Source: Monosporascus cannonballus
Lineage: Eukaryota; Ascomycota; Sordariomycetes; Xylariales
Assembly: GCA_004154925.1 (NCBI GenBank)
Contig: QJNS01000284.1
Location: 30,231 to 94,230 of the forward strand
DNA: 64,000 bases
Reading direction: 5' to 3'
The notes below the pieces were generated by a model. The model saw only the letters and a program-made list of their open reading frames with translations. It made no database searches and had not been told where the DNA came from. Positions 24,961 to 37,399 of this stretch are shown here, in pieces (position 1 is the first letter of the stretch; every line of letters starts with the position of its first letter). The translations under genes and the position numbers were made by a program.

Positions 24961-25899
24961 ATTTATATATCCAAAATAATAAGGTTATTAAATTTTTTAT
25001 CGTCGTGTTTAAAGCCTTTCTTGGGAGTTCTCTTTGATTTTTTTGAGTTTTGTTATTTTGCGGTTCTTTTATAAGTAATCTTTTTCTTTTAACATTTATT
25101 TGAGTTTATCGAGCTTTGCTTATGTTTTTTCGTTTAACGCGTTAAGTTACTATATTTGTCATTGTTGTCGGCGTATTGTTCCTTTAAGCCGTATTAATTG
25201 TTCCTATTTCTTTTGCAATTTTTTTTCTTATCGAATAAACTGTTTTTTTATGTTTGCGATTATATTCTATTATGTATTATTTCGGCTATTATTTTAAAGA
25301 TTTTTTATAAATTAGCATATTTTTTTGATAACTTTTTTTTTGGAAATCCGTAATAACGTTTTAATAATATTTTTTTACTATACGTTAGATTAATTCCTTT
25401 TCCGTTCGGTAATTGTATTATTCATAATAACAAAAGGGATTTTTTTATAGATATTATTTTTTTTCGGGCCAGTTCTTTATTTCGGCCAATTATTGGACAT
25501 TTTCTGGGATTATAATTCAAAATTATCGATATTATTGTTTATTATTTTTGTTATACCCGGTTCGGTTTAAAAAATCAAATTTTTTATAATATATGTAAGT
25601 AATTCGTACGTAAATATATTATTTTTATTTTTCGTAATCGGTATACTTTTGTCGTTAATAATATATAACGTATATTTTACCGTATTAATCGGGTATTCCG
25701 GAATAACCCTTTTCTATTTAATTTTAATATTTACGTAATTATTTTTATAACATTTTTATTATATTTACAATACTTATTAAATTAGCTTTTTAATTTTTTA
25801 TATTTTTCGTCGAATTTTTTATTGTAATAATCCCGGTTAAACCTTTTGTTATAAGCCTGATATATATTTGGTTTAAATTATGTTAATAATTTTATTATC

Positions 25900-26860
25900 A
25901 TTTTTTTAATTATTCTTAAATTATTTTTCTGGTATAAGGGTTTAGTTATTTTATCGTGGCTTTTTGGGTTTCTTATATTTATAAGCTTTGTATCCTATTT
26001 TGCCATAATTAAACCATTTAATTTGGCTTTAATTTTGTTTATGAGTAACGCCGAATTCCATAAGTCCTGGCGCCGTTCCGTAAGAAGTAGGGGGTGCGTT
26101 TTATTTTTTTTCCTGATTGGATTTGTTATATCCCGAATATAAGGCATATTATTCTTTTTTTTTATTATTTTTCAAATTGTTAATTGTTAATCTTGATTAC
26201 TTTTGCAATATACCGGCCCAGGGCAACTGGTTATTCGATTCGAATAATCTTATTTTTTACATTATTTTTTAGCCCTTTATAAAATATGTCGATAAGGGTA
26301 TTGGCTTTATTATCTCCTTATCCCGCCTTAACTGCGAAATTTTTAAAAGTTACGGTGTACTTGGATACGGGTTTTTTCTGTTAGAATTATAAGAATTATT
26401 AAGCCGCGGATTATTTTTTATCTGGATTACCGAAATTATCGCGTATTTTGTTTTCGAAATTGGTATAAATTAAAAAGATTTTATTAGTAAAGCTTTCCTT
26501 ATTTACTTTTTTTATTTCCAAAAAGTTTTTTATAATAAATTTAAATTAATTAGCTGTATTTTTTATTAAGTATGTTTTTATTATTAGGACTATATCCGCT
26601 GGGTCGTTAAAGTTTAAAATATAAAAATAAATTCGTGTTTAAGTTAAAAAGGTTTAAGGGTTGTTTTTTTATTGTAAGGTTCTGGTTTTTTTGGCTTTAT
26701 ACGAGCGAGAAAGGGTTGGGCAAGTGGCGTAGCCCTAAGTTATCGGACTTTTTTTTTCCAACTTCCGAATTTAAACCTAAAGCTGTTAAATAGGGGTTTC
26801 CTAAATGCTGGTTAATATTTTAACAGTATTAAATATTGCTTAAAGTCTAACGGTATTACT
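25900..26860 (-). pseudogene. Element D gag, broken
   Basis: The zinc knuckle relic reads KWFNYGKIGYKAYKYKKPK at about 25969-26022. It matches the intact knuckle of element C (27395-27450) except that Cys and His codons have become Tyr or Trp. Capsid sequence upstream towards the 5' LTR is recognisable only by comparison with C and E. Confidence 0.75.
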
Positions 26861-26878
26861 GAATAAGAATTTGTAACG

Positions 26879-27284
26879 TATAACGGCTAGGTAATTTAAC
26901 TAACTATTAAACTTTAAGTCGACGGGTTTATGTTAGTAGGAGTATCGTGGGAATCTGAGTAATGGATATTGTAATCGTATTATATCTTTTAATATCGGAA
27001 ATGCCTTATTGTAAACGATTAATATTAATAAGTATTACAAGTTAAAATTAGTTAGATTATGGAATTAATAAGCGTATATATATATTTTTTTTTGCTGGAT
27101 TACCACCAGTAAATTGGTGATTCGGTTTATTGGCTTACCATTAGTGAGTTGGTGATCCGGCTTACTGGCTTACTGGCTTATTACCAGTGAGTTGGTGATC
27201 TATCACGTGACCTGATCTACATGGTTTTCTTGGCCTTCTCCGTTGCGACCGTTCCTGGAGGCCGTGGCTTGTCAGGTCGTAACA
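26879..27284 (-). repeat. Element D 5' LTR
   Basis: 406 bp, from TATAACGGC (RIPed TGTGACGGC) to GGTCGTAACA. Its right third (27180-27284) has escaped RIP. The following leader, read on the minus strand (about 26820-26878), is shared with C, E, F and G. Confidence 0.92.
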
Positions 27285-27289
27285 TTCGG

Positions 27290-27560
27290 GATACAAGTCC
27301 AACCAGGGGAAGAAACGAGACGCACCCCCTACCTCTCACAGAACAACGCCAGGACCTATAGAACTCGGCGTTACCCACAGACAAAATTGGAGCCAGATTA
27401 AATGCTTTAACTGTGGCAAAATGGGACATAAGGCCTACAGGTACAAAAAACCCAAGAAACCACGGCAAAATAACTGGACCCCTATACCGGAAAAATAATT
27501 CAAAAATAATTAAAAAAACGATAACAACGTTATTAACATAATCCAAGTCAAATACGTATT
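27290..27560 (+). pseudogene. Element C gag, C-terminal part with intact zinc knuckle
   Basis: It continues the C gag frame after element D and is stop-free from 27290 to about 27500. It reads GYKSNQGKKRDAPP, then the CCHC-type knuckle KCFNCGKMGHKAYRYKKP at about 27395-27450; only the last Cys is changed (TAC). This short strip keeps normal base composition, unlike the rest of C. The knuckle would bind the element's RNA during particle assembly. Confidence 0.85.
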
Positions 27561-28429
27561 AGGCCTTAAGTAAAAAATCCAATAAGGATTATTATAATAA
27601 GAAATTCGACGAAAAATGCGAAAAACCAAAAAACTGGCTTAATAAATATTGCAAATATAATAAAAAGCGTTATAAGGATAATTATACGAATATTAAAATT
27701 AAATAAAAAAAGTTTGTCCCGGAACCCCCGATCGATACGGCAAAATGTACGCCATATATTATTAATAACGAAAATACCCCGATTGCGAAAAATAAAAACA
27801 ATATATTTACGTACGAATTACCCGTATATATTACGAAAAATTTAATTTTCTAAACCGTACCGGGTATAATAAGAATAATAAACAATAATATTAATAATTT
27901 TAAACCATAACCCCAGAAAATATCTAATAATTGGCCGAAATAAAAATCTGGCTTAAAAAGAATTAATACCCGGAAAAAAAACACTTTTTATCATTATGGA
28001 TAATATAACCATTATACGGAAAAAAGTTAATTTAACGTACGGTAAAAAATACTATTAAAAGGTTATTACGGATTTCCATTTTCAATTAATATTTATTATA
28101 AATCCCCCTAAAAAAAGCTATTAAAAAGAAATACGTTAATTTACGAAAAGGCTTTAAAATAATAATTAAAACGACGTATAATGAGATATAGTCGTAAACA
28201 TAAAAAATAATTTTCTTATTAAGGAGAAAAATTATAATAAAACCAGAAATAATTAATACGGTTCGAAAAAATAATACGTCGATAATAATAACAAATATAA
28301 CAACTTAACGCGCTATATACAGAAACATAAATAAAACTTAACAGATTCGAATAGGAATTAAAAAAAATTACTTATAAAAAAGCCGCAAAATAACAAAACC
28401 GAAAGACATTAAAAAGAACTCCCAAAAAA

Positions 28430-31400
28430 AGCTTTAAATACGACGATAGAAAACGTTAACAACCTTATCACTTTGGAAATACGAATCGGAACGCACTGGT
28501 ACACCGCAATAATAAACTACGGAACTCTAGGCGGAAATTACATTGTACCGGATATGGTCAATAAGTTCAAACTGCCATAGAAATACAAATTAAAACCTTA
28601 TATAATAATAAATGCCAAAGGTTAAAAATTCGCCTACGATAACGGAAAAATTACATACGAAATTAATCACTTCAAAATTCTTATTAAAAAATAACATTAA
28701 ATAATTAATTTCGATATCGTTTTATTCGGAAATTACGATATAATTTTAAGATTACCATAAATACACCAATACGGAATTTTAATTAATGGCGGAATTGGCC
28801 AGGTAAAATTCGCTTTATTTCCTGTTAATAAATAAAAAAAAATTAAAATTTTAATACTTAATCAATAATGGCGACAAATATAGGCATAAAAATACGACAA
28901 ATACCTTACCACTTAAAAAAACAAAATATAAAAAAAAACGGGTATTAAGAAAAATATAATATATCGTTATTATTATTAAAACGAAATTAAAATAATTGAA
29001 TAACGATTTAAAATAATAGGAACAGCAACCCAAGGAATAAGAAAATTTAATTAATATACTATTATAATATTACAAATATAAGCAGTTTTTTAAAAAGGAA
29101 CTTAATACAAAATTACCAAAATATAATAAATAAGATTATAAAATAAATTTTAAAAAAGGATCCTTAACAAAATTTTACCTTATTTATAATCTTAATAAAA
29201 ACGAATTACGTACTTTCAGAAAATACCTGGAAAATCGGTTACAAAAAAAATAAATTCGACCTTCAAAATTACTAACAAAATACTCGATATTTTTCGTATC
29301 TAAAAAAAATAGGAAATTACGATTTATAATTAACTATCGACAATTAAATAATATCATTATTAAAAATCTAATATTATTACCCCTAATTATGGAAATAAAA
29401 AACCGATTTTACGGATTTAAATGGTTTATAATATTCGATTTTAAAAATAAATATAACTTTATTAAGATTAAAAAAAGATACGAATAAAAAATAACCTTTA
29501 GAACGAAATATAAATTATTCGAATATTTGGTTATATTAATAGAACTTACGAACGTACTAGTAACCTTTTAGAGGATAATAAACTATATATTACGAAAATA
29601 TCTCGATATTTTCGTCGTTTGCTATGTCGACAACATTCTTATTTTTTCGAAAACAGAAAGAATATACATAGGATACGTTCATAAGGTTTTTCAAGTTTTA
29701 AAGAACGTAAGGTTATTTATTAACGCAAAGAAAAATTAATTCTATATATTGAAAATGGAATATTTAAAACATATTATTACCCCAGAACATATTAAGATAA
29801 ACCTTAAGAAAATTGCTGTAATTATAAGATAATAAACGTTAATGACAATTAAAAAAGTATAAGTATTCTTTAGATTTGCTAATTATTATAAGAAATTTAT
29901 TCGAAATTTTAGCAAAATAACTATACCCTTAACAAATCTTACAAAAAAAAAGTTCAAATAAACGCCAAATACAAAAAAAACATTTCAAAATATCAAGAAT
30001 ACGATTACTAACAAACCAATATTAATTATATACGATCCAAACCGCTCCATTAAACTAAAAACCGATATTTCGGATTACGTATTAAACGTAATAATCAGAT
30101 AACAAAATAATTAAGGCAAATTATACCTTATTATATTCTTTTCGTACAAGTTAAAAAGAACCGAACTTAATTACGGCATTCCAAATAAAAAATTTATAAC
30201 TATTATTATGGCATTTCGGAAATTTAAATACTTCCTAAAAAATTTTGTACCAAGTCAAAATTTATACGGATTATCAAAATCTTACCCGATTTACTACGAC
30301 CAAAAAACTTATAAAAGGATAATTAAAATATGCAGAAAAATTGGCAAATTTTAACTTCGTTATTATCCATCAAAAAAATTAAAAAACGGCAAAGCGAATT
30401 CTTTAAACAGGTAATCAAACCTTAAAGAAAAATTAATCAAAATTAGTTATATAATTTTTGATACTACCATAAAAAATATTTACGCCTACGACAAATTATA
30501 ACAATTCGGGTAAAACCTTACGATATATATCAGAAAATTTAACAACATAACGATAATCTCTCAAAAAACTAAAAAACAGATAAAATATAAATTTCAAAAA
30601 AAATATCAAAAAGATTTAATACGAAAAATATACCAACAGCAATTATATAAATATCTAAAGATTTATAAAATCTTAAAAAAACTTTAACGTATATATTCCT
30701 TTTTTAAAATAAAATTAATAATATAAAAATTATACAATAATACGATATTTGCGCTAAAGTAAAGACTCGACGATACAGACCATACGGAAAATTACCGCCA
30801 TTACCAATTACAAAATAACCATAATATTTAGCCATATTTAACTTTATTACCAAACATTTTATATTAAAAGATTTAGCTATAAAAATATATTACGATAATA
30901 TTTTCGTAATAATTAACCAATTTACGAAATTTTCCTATTTCTTATTATATTATAAGAACATAAACGCCAAATAACTAATATACAGTTTCTTTAAACATAT
31001 TTTCAACATATACAGATTACTAATGGAAATTATATTAAATAAAAGATTAATATTTGCATTTAAGTTTTAACAAAGCTTTATAACATAAATCGGCCTAAAT
31101 CACAAATTATCCAATACGTTTAAACCTTAAATAAATAAATAAATAAAACAAATAAATTAAACTTTAAAAATTTACATATAATATTATATTAATTACGAAT
31201 AAAATAATTAGGTTAAGAAATTACTAATTATACAGTCAACTTATAACATTAATTATTACGAAAATATTAAAATAATATTTACGAACGTAAATTTTGATTT
31301 TATTCCAAAGATTTCCAAAAAAAAAAACATAGGATAACAATCCAATTAACATCAAAATAATTATAATAATTATATTAAGAAATAAAAATAAAACTGGAAT

Positions 31401-31898
31401 TCGTACGAAATCAAATAAATAAATATTACAATCAAAAAAGGTTAAAAATATTAATTTTCGATAAAGGGAAAATAACTTTCCTTGCCATAAAAAACATTTA
31501 AATAAAATGACCTAATAAAAAACTTAATTTCAAATATATCGGTCTATACAAAATTACTAAAAAAATCTTAAAAAACAATTACTAATTAAAATTTCCACCA
31601 AAAGTTAAACTTTATCTAATTTTTTATATTTTTTTGTTTGAATTAACAACAAATATAATCAAAATACATACGGCACAAAACGATATGGAAATAAAAAAAT
31701 AAACAAATATACAAGGCGGAGAAAATTTCCGACATACGAAAATAAAACGGACTTACCCAATACCTAATTAAATAAAAAAAATATCCAGACTCCGAGAATA
31801 TCTGGGAACTCGTCAAAAACCTTATTAACGTCCAACACCTATTAAAAAACTTTTACCAACAACGCCGAAATCGGCAAGGTCAAAAGTTCCCTAATTAA
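28430..31898 (+). pseudogene. Element C pol with C-terminal chromodomain, broken
   Basis: Protease at about 28490-28760 has the active site changed to NYGTLG. RT lies at about 29.1-29.9 kb with the catalytic box FVVCYVDNILIFS near 29600-29645 (second Asp to Asn). RNase H starts near 30058 (KTDISDYVLNVII). Integrase runs from about 30.6 to 31.4 kb, with YDICAKVKTRRYRPYGKLPP before the core and the first catalytic Asp replaced (FNFITK). A GPY/F-like segment is near 31500-31640. A chromodomain closes the protein (GLTQYLIK, stop, KKYPDSENIWELVKNLINV), which would target integration to histone-marked chromatin. Pol ends at TAA 31896-31898. Confidence 0.87.
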
Positions 31899-32319
31899 TA
31901 AACAACCAATTTGTGGACTCCAGGTTGGACCAGTCGAAAAGAAAAGCGGCCTCCGCCGTGGTAACCTTGGCGGCCTCCAGTTCGACCTGTTTTTCTTAAC
32001 GTTCCAATTCATCCAACTCCTTTAAGAACCAAAGCCCACGAAATAATATGCATATTATACGATCGGCCTATAATTTCTTTTATTTTCGAAAACGATAAAC
32101 CTTAGCCTACGCCTGCTTTGTTTTTCTCTTAGCTTTTTTAAGTTCTGTTTTAACTTTAAAATAATTAAAAACGAGCTTTTTAAATTAAAAAATAAAAAAG
32201 CTATTAACGTTATAAAGGCCTGAGTTTTACGTTACGCATTTTTTACACCTAGAAAAATCTAATGAAAAAACACGACAAAATAATAACCCGCAATAAATAT
32301 AATAAGAACATACGGGCAT
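31891..32319 (-). pseudogene. Antisense Cys-rich accessory ORF of element C
   Basis: Minus-strand frame from ATG 32317-32319 (MPVCSYYIYCGLLFCRVF) to TAG 31891-31893, 143 codons, same frame throughout. The signature SRCKKCV lies near 32236-32256. A basic helix, KLKQNLKKAKRKTKQ, follows, then an acidic/coiled-coil tail, WFLKELDELER and EKQVELEAAKVTTAEAAF, and the ending NWLFIN. RIP-type stops interrupt the middle; the C-terminal 45 codons (below about 32040) are nearly free of them. Its stop overlaps the end of pol on the other strand within CCTAATTAA. It has the same position and orientation as in D, E, F and G. Zinc binding is an inference from Cys spacing. Confidence 0.75.
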
Positions 32320-32471
32320 ATTTACGGTTCGAAAAATAATTAATTTAAGCAAATTATTTTGCTTTTACGTTTTTTTTATTAATTAGTTTTTTAATACGAC
32401 CTAACATAATAACGGAAAAAAAACTTATAAAAAAAGTTTTTCTGAACGAAAATTATAAAGAAAAAAAATCA

Positions 32472-32836
32472 TATTATAACCTAACGGGCTGCGGCCTCAG
32501 AAAACGGTCGCAACGGTAATTAAGCCATAGGGGTCGAATTACATAATGGCTCGACAGGATCGATCGCAAAACCTTTAAACCCGGGCTCGACAAAATCGAT
32601 CGTAAAACCTTTAAAGCCGGACTCGACAAAATAAAAAAATTAAGTATAAAAATATTCATTATTTTCATAATTTAAATAATATCAGCTTATAATATAATAT
32701 CGTTACCCAAGGCACCCTTGGTATTACGAAACGTAACACGTTACTATATTTATTGCTCAGATTCCCACGATACTTCTGCCAACATAAACCCGTCGACTTA
32801 AGGTTTAATAATTGGTTAAACCGCCTAGCCGTCACA
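32472..32836 (+). repeat. Element C 3' LTR
   Basis: 365 bp, same length as the 5' copy, and followed by ATTAC (32837-32841). A short A/G-rich polypurine tract precedes it at about 32455-32471. Confidence 0.92.
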
Positions 32837-32841
32837 ATTAC

Positions 32842-33260
32842 TTATTCGTTATTTTCAAAATATTTATTATTATAAGTAAAAAAGCGGTCCGTTATAAAGT
32901 TTGCGTTAGTTATAATTATAATTATACCGAAATAAATATCTTTTTTTTACTAATATATTTTTTAATATAATTCTTACGTAATTTACGGATATTTCCGAAT
33001 TTCGTTAAACGGTTATCGCGTTTTGCGAAATTGCTTTTAATTATAATTACGGAAACCTTGGTAAATTTATTTTTTTACGTACTTTTTATATTTCTTTTTT
33101 GCCGTTAACCTTAACTTAACGGCTATTTGTGCTTAGGAAAAAGCGGATACCAAGATTTTACATTTACGTTTTAAATTTTCGTACGTCGTTTATTTCGAAA
33201 TACGTTTATACCTTTAATTCCTGGCTTATACGTTATTTATATATGGGTTAAGTGGCCGGT
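32842..33260 (+). pseudogene. Element B antisense accessory ORF, second part
   Basis: Continues the frame of 19180-19442 after removal of element C. Readable runs are LLIRYFQNIYYYK, YRNKYLFFTNIFFNII, IAFCEIAFNYNYGNLGKF and LRTFYISFLPLTLT, ending near 33250 at YLYMG and TAA. Together the two parts would give roughly 220-250 residues with many aromatic and few charged residues. The protein is unrecognised and may be a captured host gene. Confidence 0.5.
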
Positions 33261-33269
33261 TTTGCCGGT

Positions 33270-34984
33270 TTTTTTGCTTAATATAATAAAGCACGTATTA
33301 AGAATAAAAATAACAAATATCGTTATATAAGTTTTTTTTTGCAATATTTTTACGTTTTTTTCGTACCGTTTATTAATTTACGTTATAGATGAAATTAATA
33401 ACCGTTAATAATCGTATTCTTAATGTTTTCGAAAATTTCGTAATTATAACTTAAACGGCTAAAACAAAATTCCGGTTTTACTAACATTTAATATAAATAA
33501 AATTAAATAATTGCGCGTTTTATGTACGTAATTTTTATATAACATTAATGTTGCAAATTTATAAAATAAATTATTAAATTTATAAGTTTTTAAACATAAT
33601 TAAATAATTTCGTAACCGCTATATTATTTTTATAATTTCGAACTTTTTCTTAATATGCTTTATTCGTAAATAACGAAAACGTTATTTTAACGTTTATTTG
33701 CAAATTATATAAGGTTATTTGTAAGCGGTTTTCCTAAGTTTCTTATACCGTTTATATGCTGCCCGGCCGGTATTTTTGGGCTGGACTTTTACCTGTCCGT
33801 TTTCGAGTAGTACGTTGGATTTGGGGTTTATTATTAATAGCTATATTGCCGTATTTTCTTTTCGAATTGTTATAAAGCTATTATATTTGCAAAATTTTCG
33901 AACGGTTCTTAAATTGATTTTACGTAATATAATTATTTTATTTGAATTTAGCATATAAATCTTTTTTTTATTTTTTTAATCTGGGCTTAAAAATATTTTT
34001 GATTTTAAATTCCGGTTCGTTATTTTCTTTAAAAATAATAAAGAAAGATTACGTATTTATGTTAATTTAGGATAATAAAAAGTTACGGTTCGTACGTTTT
34101 AATAAATTAACGTAAAAACGGTTATAAATCCTTTTAAATATATTTAATTTAATAACGTAAAATTAATTATTTTAATTATTTTAATATTTGATTTAAAATT
34201 ACTTTATATTTTTCGACGGCCAAAAAATGGCCATATTTTGTAAGGATAATTAGATTATGTTATTAACTTTGTATTTTTCGGCAGAAAAACGATATTTATT
34301 TGTTATTTTTTCTTAGGTTTATTAGGTAGCCGTTATTACAACTTAGGCGAATTCCGTACTTTTTTGCAATTTTCTAACGCAATTTTTTATTTTTGTGCGT
34401 AAATTTTTTTTGTTACTAAATTATTTTTTATTCAAGGAACCGGATTAATATAATATCCGTAAATTAAAAAAAGGATTTAATTTTATCGAAATCGTATTTT
34501 AATTATTAATCGCAAATATTGCTTTTAAAAAAACTTATTTTATTTTTATTATAAGTTCGTTATAAAAATTCGTAAATATATTAAAACCTTTTAATTAGTT
34601 TTTTCTGTGATATTATTACTTTCTGAGTAGTATATAATGGAAAAACATTATTTTATTCTTATTAATTCGCAAAACTTGGTTTAAAATCTTTTACTTAATT
34701 GGTTTTTTTATTATTATAATAACTTTAAGAAAAATATAAAACTTTTAATATATTTTTACAAATATTTCCGCACATATTTTTGTATTTATCATACGTATTA
34801 TTTTTAGGATTATTATTTTAAATAATTAGTTTATTATACTTATCAAAAAATGTGGGTTATATTTCAAAACGGTTAATAAATCGGTTATAAAATTAATCGA
34901 TAATTTATTATAAAATCGTTCGGAAATCGGAAATAACTTTAATAACCTTTTTTTCTTATTTCTTTATAAGTTTTTATGGCCGTA
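33270..34984 (-). pseudogene. Element B integrase region of pol, broken
   Basis: The minus-strand frame beside element E reads LLKLFPISERFYNKLSINF and then ITDLLTVLKYNPHFLISII, a typical Ty3/Gypsy integrase core start with the first catalytic Asp changed to Asn. KICAEIFVKIY follows. Downstream, near 33760-33800, SPAQKYRPGS resembles the start of the integrase C-terminal domain. A chromodomain could not be confirmed. The frame is joined to the RT half at 41779 once element E is removed. Confidence 0.75.
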
Positions 34985-35510
34985 TGTTACGACCCAACAA
35001 GCTCCGGTCTCAAGAAACGGTCAAACAGGGATCATACGAGCCACTCCATAGGTTACGTAACGGTGATCACTGCCAAGCCAGTGATCAAAAGTGATCAAAG
35101 GGGATCATAAGCGATTATGATCATTATTAGCTGCGTAATTATAAGTAATTAAACTAAGAAAAAAAAGGATATATACGCTTATTATTTTCGTAATTTAAAT
35201 AATTTTAGCTTATAATATAATATCGTTACCTAAAGTACCTTTAAAATTAGGAAACGTAATACGTTATTATATTACTTAAATTCTTACGATATTCCTATTA
35301 ATATAAACTTATTAACTTAAAATTTAATAATTAGTTAAATCGTTGTCACGGCGCTGTACGTCTCTTGGGTTTCTGGAAGATATTCTGTTGTTGTACGAGG
35401 AAGAAAGAAGAGAGCTATCTAGTAAGCGTGTAGCGCTTACATATATATAGCGAAACGGCGGCTTAAATAAGCCGCTTTGCTAGTGCCGTAACAATCGTTA
35501 AGTCGTTATA
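34985..35510 (+). repeat. Element E 5' LTR (interrupted)
   Basis: 371 bp of LTR plus a 150-bp insertion and its duplicated ATCGT. The U3 has a cluster of GTGATCA/GATCAT repeats forming overlapping palindromes at about 35052-35130 (GTGATCAC, CCAGTGATCAAAAGTGATCA). Confidence 0.9.
35344..35493 (+). mobile_element. 150-bp LTR-like insertion (solo LTR or mini-element)
   Basis: A GC-normal, non-RIPed sequence starts TGTCACGGC and ends GCCGTAACA, with 5-bp duplications ATCGT on both sides (35339-35343 and 35494-35498). The TG...CA ends, 5-bp duplication and internal TATATATAG fit a solo LTR of a short-LTR element, perhaps Ty1/Copia, or a small non-autonomous LTR element. It carries hairpins (GCGGCTTAAATAAGCCGC). 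Because it is unmutated inside a RIPed LTR, it is young or single-copy. Confidence 0.8.
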
Positions 35511-35559
35511 CGTTATAAATTTTTATTTAGTAATACCGTTAAATTTTAATAATATTTAA

Positions 35560-36480
35560 TACTGTTAAAATGTTAATTAGCGTTTAAAAAACCCTTATTT
35601 AGCAGTTTTAGGCTTAAATTCGGAAATTGGAAAAAGAAGTTCGATAATTTAGGGTTACGTTATTTGCCTAAGCTTTTCTTGCCCGTATAAAGCTTAAAAA
35701 GCCGGAAGCTTATAATGGAAAAGGTAATCTTTAAACTTTTTTGAATTAGGCATAAATTTATTTTTGTTTTTTGGATTTTAGCTATTTAGCAAATATAATC
35801 TTAGCAATATGAATATGTTTAACGAAAAATACGGCTGATTGGTTTAAGCCTATTATAAGAAATTTTTTGAAAATAGGAAAATCAAATAAAAAGGATTTTA
35901 TTAATAAAACTTTTTATTTTATATTAATTTCGAAAATAAGGTACGCAATAATTTCGGCAATCCGGATAAAAAATGATTTGCGGCCTAGTAATTTTTGCAA
36001 TTCCGATAAAAAAGATTTATATTTAAGTACGCCATAACCTTTAAAAGTTTTACGGCCAAAGCAAAATAAAAAAATAATAAAACCGATACCTTTATCAATA
36101 TATTTTATAAAAAGTTAAAGGATAATACAAAAAATGTGATTATTCGAATCAAGTAATTAATTGCCTTAAACCGGTATATTATAACGGTAATTAAAATTAA
36201 TAATTTAACAATTTGAAAAACGATAGAAAAAAAAGGATAATATGCCTTACGTTCGGGATACCACAAGTCCAATTAGGGAAGAAATAAGACGTACCTTTTA
36301 CTTTTTACGGAACGGCGTTAAAACTTATGGAATTCGGCGTTACCCATAAATAGAATGAAAGCCAAATCAAGTGCTTTAATTACGACAAAATGGGATATAA
36401 AATTTATAAATATAAGAAACCTAAGACGTTATGGTAAGATAACTAAATATCTGTACCGGAAGGATAATCCAGAAATAATT
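35560..36480 (+). pseudogene. Element E gag, broken
   Basis: Capsid-like sequence parallel to C's gag, then the knuckle relic KCFNYDKMGYKIYKYKKP at about 36378-36430. The uninterrupted stretch at 36240-36275 shows what element D destroyed in C. Stops are of the RIP type. Confidence 0.75.
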
Positions 36481-37399
36481 AAGAAAATAATAGCAAAATT
36501 ATTAACATAATTTAAGCCAAATATATATTAGGCCTATAGCAAAAAGTTTACCAGAGATTATCTCGATAAGAAATTTGACGAAAAATACGCAAAACTAGAA
36601 AAATAACTTATTAAATATTACGAACATAATAAAAAGCGTTATAAAGATAATTATGCGAATATTAAAATTGGATAAAAAAAGTCTATCCCGGAATTTTTAA
36701 TCAATACGGCAAAATGTACATTATATATTGTCAACGACGAGAATATCTCAATTACGAAAAATAAAAATAATATATTTACGAATAAATTACCTGTACGTAT
36801 TATAATGGATTTAATTTTCCAAATTGTATTAAAAATAATAAAAACGATAAATAATAATATCGATATTTTCGATTTATAACCCTAGGAAATATCTAGCAAC
36901 TGGCCGAAATAAAGAACTAGCTTAAAGAAAAATAATACCTGCAGGAAAACCCCTTTTATTATTATGGATAATATAACTATTAAACGGAAAAAAAATTAAT
37001 CTAACATACGGTAAAAAAATATTATTAGAAAGTTATTACAAATTTTTATTTTTAATTAATTTTTATTATAAATTTCTAGGAAAAAAAACTATCAAAGAAA
37101 AAATACATTAATTTATAGAAGACCTCTAAAATAACAATTAGGATAACGCATAATAAGATGTAATCGTTAATACAAGAAAACAATTTATTCAATAAGAAAG
37201 AAAATTACAAAAGAATTAGGAATAATTAATACGATTTAAAGGAACAGTATGCCGGAAATAACGACAAATATAATAACTTAATACGTTAAACGAAAAAATA
37301 CAAAAACAGCTTAATAAATTTAAATAAAAGTTAAAAGAAAAAAATTACTTCAAAAAAGTTACAAAATAACGAAACCCAGAAGAATTAAAGAGAATTTCC

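Larger units (their letters stand above)
20555..27284 (-). mobile_element. Element D: chromovirus inserted in the gag of C
   Basis: LTRs at 20555-20987 and 26879-27284 run from TGTGACGGC to GGTCGTAAYA as seen on the plus strand, so the element lies on the minus strand. Target duplication is CTCGG (20550-20554) and TTCGG (27285-27289), differing by one RIP-type change. It contains gag, PR, RT, RNase H, integrase and a chromodomain on the minus strand and the antisense Cys-rich ORF on the plus strand. Length 6,730 bp. Confidence 0.93.
19443..32836 (+). mobile_element. Element C: chromovirus, nested in B and split by D
   Basis: Direct 365-bp LTRs (19443-19807 and 32472-32836) run from TGTTATGACC to GCCGTCACA (RIPed variants TATTATAACC and GCCGTTATA). 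Target duplication ATTAC is present at 19438-19442 and 32837-32841. C's own sequence is 19443-20554 and 27290-32836, about 6.66 kb. It encodes gag, PR, RT, RNase H, integrase and a chromodomain on the plus strand and an antisense Cys-rich gene. Element D sits in gag. Confidence 0.93.

Noticed and set aside
27217..27546. 109-codon minus-strand frame
   Set aside because: It spans the D LTR and the antisense of C's zinc-knuckle region; the plus-strand gag reading is the supported one.
35052..35130. GATCA repeat cluster as a CRISPR or origin-like iteron array
   Set aside because: It is part of the element E LTR, present in both copies, irregularly spaced and without unique spacers.
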